Assembly: GCA_030626465.1 (NCBI GenBank)
Contig: DAOUOU010000036.1
Span: 1 to 17,762 of the forward strand
DNA length: 17,762 nt
Source: Bacteroidales bacterium
Lineage (GTDB): Bacteria; Bacteroidota; Bacteroidia; Bacteroidales; UBA10428
Direction of reading: 5' to 3'
How positions within the stretch are numbered: position 1 is the first letter of the stretch; each line of letters begins with the position of its first letter. Below the pieces are notes generated by a model. It had not been told where the DNA came from, ran no database searches, and saw nothing but the letters and a program-made list of their open reading frames with translations. The translations under genes and the position numbers were made by a program. Shown one piece after another: positions 1 through 9,200 of the stretch.

Positions 1-875
1 ACATGAGGTAATGCTGGCCGTGAAATTTGGTGACAGCGCCAGAAGGTATCGCTGGCTGAACCGCTTCCTGTACGGTAGGCAATACCAGCCCAGTAATCTT
101 CCTTAAAATAAAATTTCAGATTCAGATCAGCTTGAGATACAATATTTTCGCTAAACTTGAAGAGAAAGGAAGGTTCAACGAATAAAAAATCAATCAAGTC
201 AAACCTGTAACCGGCCATCGTCAGGTATTGTCTTTCCAGCTTAAATCCCGCACCTTCCCTGTTGCTTAATTTAATAAAGCTTTCGAACAGGTTTTGCACA
301 GATAATCCGGCGTATATATGGCGGTCGGAATAATACAAACCAACGTTAGCATCCGTAATAAATGCTTTACTTTCAGTTTCCAGTAATAATCTGTCATTCG
401 GATTTTCCGGATTTAGCTTATCCTTATCCAGTTTGTACTGAAAAGTGCTTAATGAAGTACCCATTGACAGTTGAGAGCGGCCAAAAGTAAGATGATAAGC
501 ATAAGTGAGTTGCGCACCGGTTCTTCTGAATGCACCATTCTGATCATTAAAAATATAGACCCCCAATCCAACCCTGCCGCTTCGCGACGTCACACGTTTC
601 CGTCGCCGGACTGATTTGGAACGCGAAATAAAACTGTTTTTAAGTAAACGTGTTTGTCCTGTTAGAGCATATGTACTGGGGGCGTCTTTTAATCCAAGCC
701 ATTGCTCTCTTACAGTAAGATTTATAGCAGTATAACCTTCATGTCCCGCAACAGCAGGATTCAATAAAAACCCGTTCATCATATACTGACTGTAAATAGG
801 AAATTGCTGCGCCATGGAAACGGATGAGCAAAGAAAACTTACAATAACTATATATTTAACATGAGATAACTTCAT
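1..875 (-). CDS. PorP/SprF family type IX secretion outer-membrane protein (3' end cut by window edge)
   Basis: The reading frame starts at an ATG (875-873) and stays open to the left edge, giving 291 codons. Residues 1-22 are a signal peptide ending in SVSMA-QQ. What follows is the family signature: QFPIYSQYMMNGFLLNPAVAG, then EQWLGLKDAPSTYALTGQTR and later YIFNDQNGAFRRTGAQLTYAYH, as in PorP/SprF proteins. Known members are outer-membrane beta-barrel partners of the T9SS, and SprF-type members serve substrates with a type B C-terminal domain. The gene lies about 100 bp downstream of such a substrate gene, so a dedicated pairing is likely (inference). Odd points: a basic insert at residues 84-101 (SRSKSVRRRKRVTSRSG) where a short loop is common, and about 20 final residues after YRTG that do not look like the hydrophobic strand expected there, so a frameshift or break near base 50 is possible. 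Confidence 0.9.
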   Translation of the reverse strand, partial: MKLSHVKYIVIVSFLCSSVSMAQQFPIYSQYMMNGFLLNPAVAGHEGYTAINLTVREQWLGLKDAPSTYALTGQTRLLKNSFISRSKSVRRRKRVTSRSGRVGLGVYIFNDQNGAFRRTGAQLTYAYHLTFGRSQLSMGTSLSTFQYKLDKDKLNPENPNDRLLLETESKAFITDANVGLYYSDRHIYAGLSVQNLFESFIKLSNREGAGFKLERQYLTMAGYRFDLIDFLFVEPSFLFKFSENIVSQADLNLKFYFKEDYWAGIAYRTGSGSASDTFWRCHQISRPALPH

Positions 876-939
876 CCTTTGTTATTTTGCCCTTCCATTT
901 GGTGTTTGATTCTTCTTTACAATGATTTTTACCGGAAAA

Positions 940-947
940 CAAATATA
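940..947 (-). promoter_or_regulatory. Candidate Bacteroidota -7 box upstream of porP/sprF
   Basis: The minus strand reads TATATTTG, a full match to the Bacteroidota sigma-ABfr -7 consensus TAnnTTTG, about 65 bases before the porP/sprF ATG. I see no TTG at the expected 19-21 base distance upstream, so this is only a possible internal promoter. The gene could equally be read from upstream as part of the cassette. Confidence 0.3.
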
Positions 948-976
948 TCCAATTAAGTTGTTTAACATCCGGGAAC

Positions 977-2032
977 CTATCGAATTAAATTAACAGTTCC
1001 GGCAATGGGTGTCGAGCCCGGTACCTTTAAATCAAGAACAAAATAATAGGAATCCATGGGTAAGTCTCTTCCGCCTGACTTACCATCCCAAGGTTCTTCA
1101 TAAACGTTTGTAGTTCTGTATACCAGGCGTCCCCACCGGTCAAAAATCTCTAATACTCCATTCTCAAAAAACTCCATATGGCTAATGTTCCATACATCGT
1201 TTATACCATCACCATCAGGTGTTATTGCATTAGGCATGTCTCTAAAAAGTGCTTCAAAATTACATGGATATTGAATCAATGTATCGCTAGCCCAGCATTC
1301 ATTATAATCCTTCACTTCTAATACGATGGTGTCAGGCATATCCGATTCATTAGGATACATAATATATTCCCATTCTCCCTCAATAATCTCGTCAGTAAGT
1401 GTAAAACTCCATCGATAATCAGAATAGTCGCCTGGTCTGATTATGTAATAACTTCCCGGGTCACAAAGCAAAGTATCCCTTCCAAGGTTTACGGTTGGTA
1501 ATGGATGTACCAAAAGAGAAACAGTATCGTATCTGACACATCCAAAGCCATCGGTTATACGAACCCATATTTCTCCGGTCCTGGTGGCAATATATTCATC
1601 TCCGGTACTACCGTCGTGCCACAATATGTTATAGTCAGGTTCATAATGATCACCTGCTTCAAAAATCATGGAATCCTGATCGCAAATTTCCGGAAAATCG
1701 TACCCAAGATCCACATTTGGTGCCATGATCTCAATGATGGCACGAGAGGGTATATTGGTGCAGTTTTCGCTGGTTATTTCAAGCACTTCCAGTTGCACTG
1801 TGCCGGTGGCATATCCCCATCGTATTCTGATTGTATCGGTGCCGTTGCCTTCCAAAACCGTTCCATAACGCGAATCGAATGACCAGATAAATTCAGAATC
1901 TTCAAAACCTGTCACACCATATAATTCAATACTTTCGGCACAGGCAGGCTCCAATAGAACCTGCCCGTATCCGAAAGTAATGTTAAACAGTATCAGTGTT
2001 GTTAGTATAACTATATGGCTTCTACTAACCAA
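977..2032 (-). CDS. Secreted protein with T9SS type B (gliding motility-associated) C-terminal sorting domain
   Basis: 351 residues. Residues 1-24 form a signal peptide (hydrophobic HIVILTTLILFNITFGYG). Then comes a PKD-like domain (FIWSF...GNGTDTIRIRW...GTVQLEV...ENC), a second Ig-like segment beginning near VDLGYDFPEIC, and a third near VNLGRDTLLC. Residues of about 266-351 are a classical type B sorting domain: NAITPDGDGINDVWNI, then LEIFDRWGRLVYRT, PWDGKSGGRDLPMDSYYFVLDL and a final strand. Proteins of this kind are exported by the T9SS and attached at or shed from the cell surface. It is the only cassette member with a recognised sorting domain and sits directly before porP/sprF. The start is unusual: the frame has no ATG or GTG, only TTG at 2032-2030. 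A purine-rich AAGGAG lies 22 bases upstream of it, too far to be a normal ribosome site, so the true start is uncertain. Confidence 0.92.
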   Translation of the reverse strand: MVSRSHIVILTTLILFNITFGYGQVLLEPACAESIELYGVTGFEDSEFIWSFDSRYGTVLEGNGTDTIRIRWGYATGTVQLEVLEITSENCTNIPSRAIIEIMAPNVDLGYDFPEICDQDSMIFEAGDHYEPDYNILWHDGSTGDEYIATRTGEIWVRITDGFGCVRYDTVSLLVHPLPTVNLGRDTLLCDPGSYYIIRPGDYSDYRWSFTLTDEIIEGEWEYIMYPNESDMPDTIVLEVKDYNECWASDTLIQYPCNFEALFRDMPNAITPDGDGINDVWNISHMEFFENGVLEIFDRWGRLVYRTTNVYEEPWDGKSGGRDLPMDSYYFVLDLKVPGSTPIAGTVNLIR

Positions 2033-2085
2033 GGGATTGATATTAAAATTCTTACTCCTTCTCTGCTCAAATACCGGAATGCTTA

Positions 2086-3048
2086 TTAGTTAGCCCAGCC
2101 GGTAGCAATATGATAGATTGGCCCTGTTGTTGGTGATGGGTGAACAGTTACTGTGAGAACATCATCAGCAGTATCATAATAAGTGAAATCACCTGCAGTA
2201 GCAGTATTTTCTGTACCCAGACCTGCTAAAGTAAGAAAATCACTCCAGCGAGAAGCCTGATCGTTCAAACCCTGTAATGTATAGGTATAAACTGTAGTAC
2301 TGACATCAATCACTGTAAAACCTCCTGCTATTGAAGTAATATCATGGTTACCGATAGCTGCAACAGCTTCTGGTACAGCCTGAGTATATTCTTCGGCAAG
2401 TACCGGAGGAATGATAACTGTTATTTTGTCAGTATCATAGAAATCTTTATCTGCGCCACCCGAAGTTAAAGTTTTGATTTCCAAATTCCATGCAAGACGG
2501 TATGCCTGGTAACCACCACTGATTACTGAAGTAATTGCCGCCGGTAATGATGCGCTTCCTGAGCACTCTTCATAAGGATTACCAGCAGCCAATACAGCCT
2601 CATATGCTATAGCCGGTACAGCTACAACATTTACCGTAATGTTCTGACCGGCGTCGGCACAACTTCCCCATGCTGCAGGTGCGGTTTCAGCCACATTCAC
2701 TGTATAAGCACCAGCATTCACACCGGTTACTTCCAGGTAGTTATCAGCAGCACCACCGAAAGTAATGTTTGCAGGCTCATCAGCTGAAGTCCATACCCAG
2801 GTAAATCCTGCTGCATTAAGACCGCTCCCGTCGGTAGGATCGTAAGCAGGGTGATAGTATGGATCAGGATCGGCATACAATGGTATTGTACTACCAACAA
2901 TAACATATGAATTTGCTGTCGCGTCATAATTATCTCCACCAGCTCCATTGTCCCATCCCGGAATTGGTGTTTGTGCTGATAGTCCGTTAGCAAACAGCAG
3001 AGAAACTGCTATGGCTAAAATTGTTCTGAATTTAAAAACTCTCTTCAT
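2086..3048 (-). CDS. Secreted PKD-like protein with TGPIYHI C-terminal tail
   Basis: 320 residues from the ATG at 3048. An in-frame ATG nine codons upstream (3075) is possible, but the later one is preceded by CAGGGA and begins a standard signal peptide (MKRVFKFRTILAIAVSLLFANGLSAQ). The mature protein has an N-terminal PKD-like domain (FTWVWTSADEPANITFGG, then GAYTVNVAETAP and a Cys) and a second half I do not recognise, beta-rich and poor in Lys, with one Cys in YEECSGS. It carries no type A or type B T9SS sorting domain. It ends in TGPIYHIATGWAN, matching in position and spacing the end of the giant protein upstream. It lies between the giant gene (226 bp gap) and the type B gene (53 bp gap), so co-transcription is probable. 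I infer a structural or adaptor subunit of a surface assembly; no enzyme motif is visible. Confidence 0.85.
   Translation of the reverse strand: MKRVFKFRTILAIAVSLLFANGLSAQTPIPGWDNGAGGDNYDATANSYVIVGSTIPLYADPDPYYHPAYDPTDGSGLNAAGFTWVWTSADEPANITFGGAADNYLEVTGVNAGAYTVNVAETAPAAWGSCADAGQNITVNVVAVPAIAYEAVLAAGNPYEECSGSASLPAAITSVISGGYQAYRLAWNLEIKTLTSGGADKDFYDTDKITVIIPPVLAEEYTQAVPEAVAAIGNHDITSIAGGFTVIDVSTTVYTYTLQGLNDQASRWSDFLTLAGLGTENTATAGDFTYYDTADDVLTVTVHPSPTTGPIYHIATGWAN
2089..2127 (-). other. C-terminal TGPIYHI tail, copy 1
   Basis: These are the last 13 codons before the stop: TGPIYHIATGWAN. The ten residues before it form a strand beginning LTVTV. The giant protein encoded upstream ends in the same way, with the same number of residues to the stop. 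Function unknown; a short sorting or docking signal is inferred. Confidence 0.6.
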
Positions 3049-3273
3049 AATTCCCTGTTTTAATAAATTAAACATAATTGTGTTATTTTATTTTTTTGTG
3101 TAAGATTTCATTTATACCCGTTTATACCGCATTAGAGGCCCTTTGTTACACTTTATTTAAGTTAAATACTAATTATTACATATAAGCCTCTTTTTCAATG
3201 ATAAATGCTATTTCTGTTTCTATTAATATTGGTTGATATTTATACTTCTAATTATTTCGTAATCCATTAATTA

Positions 3274-6200
3274 TCACGGATATATTAAAGGATCAATATG
3301 ATTTACCGGACCGGTTTCAGATACCCTTCGAATTGTAATATTCAAAATGTCTGTCGACTGGCATGAAGTTGCAGTTATTGTTTCCTGCACCTCCACTGTA
3401 CCTGCAGCACTGAGAGTCCCTACTGGCAATAATGTATCCCAGCCAACAACTATCTGATCGGTTCCCTGACCGGAGACTATATCACCTTCGGTAACTGTCC
3501 ATACAAAGGTATTGCCCGTAGCAGGAGTAGAATAGCTAAGCGTATCCCTTTCACAAACCGCATCATTACCGGTAATTGATGGCGCTGGCAATGGATTCAC
3601 CGTTACAGAGATAGCATAATTCCCACTTAAACAACCTGTTGTACTATTATCTACTGTCAATGTTGCATTATACGTACCTGATGCTGTTGCACCGGGTACT
3701 GTAATGACTATCGAACTTGCAGGTAATGCATTATCCGCTACATCAACAAAGCCCTCTCCTTCTGCTGCTGCATCAAAATCTATGCTGTATTGATCGGGGC
3801 TGCCAGTAGTAGCTGTATAGTTTAAATTTGCAATAGTCGCACCACTGCATACAGCAGGATTCGCTCCCAGGATGATAGTTGGTATCAGATTGATTACCAA
3901 CGACATATCATCAATAGCAGCCACACACGATGCATTGCCATTTGCTGTCAGGGTCAGGATTACACTTCCCGCAGATTCATCAGCTGCACCCGGCGTATAA
4001 ACAGGTTGCAAGAGTGTATTGTTATCAAATCCTCCTGTTCCGCTTGTTGTCCAAAGCAAACTTGCATAATTGGTAGCACCCGGAGGTGTTGTTGAAGTGC
4101 TCAGATCATGCGTATTGCCTGCACAAATTTCTTCATCACTTCCCGCATTGGCAGTTGGAGGTTGATAAACAGCAATAGTTGTTGTAGAACTTGTATCGGA
4201 GCAACCATTGCTATTAGTCACCACGACGTAAATTTCATCCTGGTCTGCAAGTGTCGAGGTTGTATATGTGGTTAAAGTACCTGACTGATCAGAAGTTGCA
4301 TTTAAGTGAAAATCATAATTAGTACCCCCGGAGGCTGTAAAGATCACCTCATCACCATCACAAATTTCATCACCGGTTGAATTATTTGAAAATGTAATTG
4401 TCGGTAGAGAATTCACAGTAATAATAGCATCAATATCTCCTACCAGACTTCCACTTGTCGGCGTATTATCTTCCACTGAAGTTAATGTATAAGTGGTGGT
4501 AGAAGAAGGTGTAACAGTAATATCATGCGGACTGGAATTTATGCCACTTTCAGTAAATGTTGATGACCCGTCAGTATATTGTACTTCCCAGGGAGTTGTC
4601 CCTCCTGTTAAAGCTATTGTAATAGTAGCAGACTCACCATTGCAAATTGCAACATCACCACTGATAATCGATGCAGTGATAAGAGTTATTGTTTGATTAG
4701 AACCCAGCGTAAAATAACTATACGTATCAAAATCAATATCAGTATCGCAAGTTATTGAACCGGATGTAGCATTTCCAGCAATAGTATAATTACCTCCAAC
4801 AGAATCCCATTCAGAACCATCCCATCCAAGAATAACCAAATCATTTATATCGGAAAGAGCATTTGCAACATCGCTTGAACCATCAAGCGTGATCTTCATT
4901 AAACTTTGTCCACTTGCGGGTGACTGAATTTCCCAATATTCCGAATTACTGACTGTATTGATTCCTGTCTCCATAGCACTACCAATATCGGTTGTTGGAT
5001 TGCTAAAGAAATACTCAGCGGAGAACTCTCCGGAGCCTCCTCCCCAACCATTGACATCGATAAGATCTATAATTCCAAGACTCCCATTATCACCAATAGG
5101 ATATGTAAAGTCACCACTACTTGTAAGTACTTTCGTTAATGAACCATCTACATGCTCAGTTGTAGTTCCTGAAACCGGAGAAACTGTTGCTGTAAGAGTA
5201 ATTTTTAGTGTATTGGCACCTGTGGTGATCACTCCATTCGTTAGAACTAATTCTTCTGCAATATCTACATCACCGGAAAGTGTTACTCCATTTGCATTAT
5301 CGACTTCAAGTGTATTCAATGTATTTGTACCGGTGAAATCTCCCGAAATATTTTGAGTAACTGATGAAGTAAAGGAGATTGTATTCGTGAGATCGATACC
5401 AGCATTAAAATTACCAGAGGTTCTGATCAAATCTCCCCTGATCTCAATATCAATATCATTGTCATTGTTAACATCTAATGTAGCACCTCCATTGATTTCA
5501 AAATCGCCATTTAACGTAATATTATTACTAGGTAAACGTCTTTCAGCGGTACCACTGAATGTAAGGTTATTGACAAGTGATTGGCCTGCAAGAACATCAA
5601 GATCGGCACTACCCCCATATTCCAGTGTACCTCCGGCCGATGAAAAGAATTCATCGTATATGCCGGCGGGTATTACCTCACGCTCAGTATACAATGTCCC
5701 ATTACCTGTAACTTCTCCGAATCTATGACCTAAGGTGGTATTGATCCTGACTTCTCCTAAAATTTCTGTAGTATATGAAGATATGTAGTTTGATGGAATA
5801 GTAACGGTATGACCTGCGTTTATTATAGTTATTGCACCACGTGGTCCCCCGGTAATATTAGGTGTCCAAATAGTGGAGGTTGTCCAGTCGCCGGTTGAAT
5901 TTGTTACATACGCAGGCACCTGATCGGGAATAGCACCGTTAAACGATGAACCGTCTACTCCGGCCGTGTAATCACCGCTAATTTCATCATCATCAACTCC
6001 TGCAAAGTCAAATATCAGGATTTCACTTGCTTCATCAAATTTATCAACATCATCATACTTATTCCAATCCCCCGAACCATCGTTTAATAATCTTGCGGTA
6101 ATATAATCATATACATCATAAGGTGCTGTTACTTCCACATCACCCGGATCGTATTTCATATTTGCAGTAGCGGAGAAGCCTGAAATACCACTGGATCTCA

Positions 6201-9200
6201 TCAACCAATGATATTGCAGAACATTATCGGCATCGACAATGAGAGGATCAGGTGTTTCATCATCCTCCTGAATACTCGGATGCATTTCGTCTGCTGCTTT
6301 TACCGTGATACTACCTGTACTATTATCATTTGCAGTAATAGTAAGTGTAACAGGATTATATTTTCCTCCGGAGCCTATCGGATAAATAAAAGTTGAAGCT
6401 CCTGATGGTAAGTATTTTTTAACTCCATAATCAGTAAATGACACATTGGTTTGTATCATATTCGATGAAGAGAATGGATTTGCTTCTTCTATTACGGCAT
6501 TTAACGGAAGTGTTAAAAGGTTTTTACCGATTGAAAATACTCCCGATTGGAGTGATAATGTATCAGTAATTGTAAAATTGTATCCCAAAGGTATAGTAAC
6601 ACCTTCGCTGTTATTAACGGTAACTTTTCCAAAAGTGCCATTTCCGGTTAATTCTTGCTCAGCAGAACCGTTGAAATAGATACCGTCTCCTGCCTGGCTT
6701 CCATGAATATGTGTCCCGTCAAAATTACAATCTCCAAGCAATGTAACCGTATTAGAACTGTCTCGTAATGTTCCTGCCTGAAAATCTAAATCATTAGATA
6801 CTATTATATCTGCTGCGTTATAAGCAAGCCAAAGTTCACTTGATGATGTTTTAGTTAAATTAAAGAAAGTTGTATTCCCTAAGATTCTTTGATCTGAACT
6901 ACCACTAAGGTATGTTGTATTTGAATTAGCTGTAAAGGTACCTGAATTAAGAAAATCTCCATTTAAAGTTAAATCAAGTCCGTTGGCATCAAGGATTCCT
7001 CCTGACTCAATAGTAAGATCTTCATTTATTGTGAGTGGAACTGTCCAAAGCGTAAGTGTTGGTGTTTGCGTTCCGTCGATAGTAATATTTTGTAAATCGA
7101 TTGTTGAATATATACCTATAGCATCGCTAGCAGGGGTTGAACCATTTCCAATAACAAATCCGGCACCGGAACCTATGCTGCTGGTCTCCGGATCGAGATA
7201 TATGGATGGAGCTGTTGGTGTGGTTTGTGATTGAACAATAGTAATGGATGCATCCGCAACCTGTGTAAAATCACTTCCTGCATTGAGTATTTCAAAAACA
7301 CCCCTGGTATTTTCAGGAGCATCAGTTTCTCCTACTATCACAGTTGAATTGCTATGATTTTGAGAGAATAACAGTATACCTTCAGAGGTTAATGTACTTC
7401 TTCTGATCTGAGATCCTACTCTCAAGGTACCCTGATCAATTACTATCTGAGCATTGCCAGAAGCGGAATACTCAATATAGTTATTTGTCCCTCCATTAAG
7501 CAACCATGAACTTCCATCGCCTACAGTCATTAATCCATCCAGAGAAATACCCGTATTGCTACCTGAAGCATTTACCGTAGCATTTAATATATTTAAACTT
7601 GCTTCAGCAGGTATTTCAAAATCTTCTCCTCCGGTTGTTAAATCTATGTCTACAAGACTATTATCAATAGTCAGATCACCACTAATCAGGTAAAGGGCTT
7701 TCTCGTCGCTATTACCATCTGTTGCCCCATTTAGAGTGAATTCTTCATTAAAATCTACATCAGCTGTGTTGTCAGATTTATTAATTATTAGCCGGTTTAA
7801 ATCAATATTATTTGAAGTTACACCATCGCTGTTAACTGTTGAATTTCCATTACCATTAAAATATAAGTCAACCGCTTTGTTACTGGTATTCCTGAATAAT
7901 GTTATTACCGAACCAGATGTTATATTAATATCATCATAGACAATAAGGCTGTGATTAGCTGCATAGGTACCACCAGTACCTACTTCAATTGTATTGGCTG
8001 TGGAACTTCCACTAAGATCAATTGATTTATTAACAGTTACCTCGCATGAAGTGGCTCCTGTTGGAAATTGTAAAACACCTGCATTGTCAAAGATGATGCT
8101 ATCATTTATAATTACATTATCTCCATCATTTAATATTAGTGTTTGTCCATCTATATAAAGATTCTTTCTAACCAGCACATCCTGATTAATCATTGTTTTA
8201 TTACCAGTACCTGAAATTTTCAGATTAGGGTATACACTAAAATCTGTAGGCAAAGTATATGCGCCTCCGTAATATTCAAATGTTGCGGTATCATTGTACA
8301 TGAAATCATCATAATCAGCAGTTGGAACAGTATTGGAAGCAATTCTTATTGTTCCTCCTCCTTTTACTATATTATAGGTAAGTCCGGTATAAGTACCGAT
8401 ATCAAGTGTGCCACCGGCTTCAACTATAACTTTTCCGGCATCGTCCTGGTTATCACGTGTAACACTTACTGTGTGTCCATCTCTGATATACACATAATCA
8501 TAAGTTGCCGGTCCTCCGACATCCCACGTGCCTGCATCATCCCAATCACCTGTGGTTACACTATAAACATAGTTAACATTATTAAAACAGGCATTTTTAC
8601 CTATTGTAAAATCCGCTTCTTCCGGAAATCCATCTAAATTTGCATCTTCAAAGGTAATCCATCCGGGAGTAGACGCCCCTCCACTACTAGTCCAGACACC
8701 ATCTATCAAATAGTATTCAAAATCTCCACCTCCGGGTGGATCAGCATAAGGGCTATAAATCTGGTATTCAACTCCTGAAGAAGTACCACTTAATCCACTT
8801 GATTTAGTCTTCCAGTATCCATCTATTGCATCACATCCGCCAGATGGTCTGGTAGGGTGATAAAGATTTACAGGTGCAATAGTTAAATATCCGGTTACAC
8901 TGCCAATCGATGAACTAATATTTATATCGCATTCTGCCCAATTTCCATTCGAACCAACGGGAAAATTTACAGTTGCTCCTCCCGTGTAATCATCATCCAT
9001 TTTTAATCTTAATCCTTTAGCTCCATGAGCTGCATCGGTTTCAATCATTTTTGTTGCTCCAAAACCTGAACCATCCACAAAATTTGTGTCAATTAATAAA
9101 CGGTTAATGCCAATATTTAAAATACCCGTTGTGAGAGTAAAATAATCCATTGAAACATTTGTAGTGATGGTAGCACCATTGGAATTATCCAGTTCTATAT

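Noticed and set aside
1505..1882. Open plus-strand frame opposite the type B sorting-domain gene
   Set aside because: It is antisense to a clear coding frame, without a signal peptide, motif or promoter. Similar plus-strand frames at 4493-7939 opposite the giant gene are rejected for the same reason.
3134..3191. Inverted repeat AGAGGC...GCCTCT between the giant gene and the next gene, followed by a T-run on the plus strand
   Set aside because: The loop is 46 bases, the stem only six pairs, and the T-run is on the strand opposite to all nearby genes, so it is not a terminator for them.
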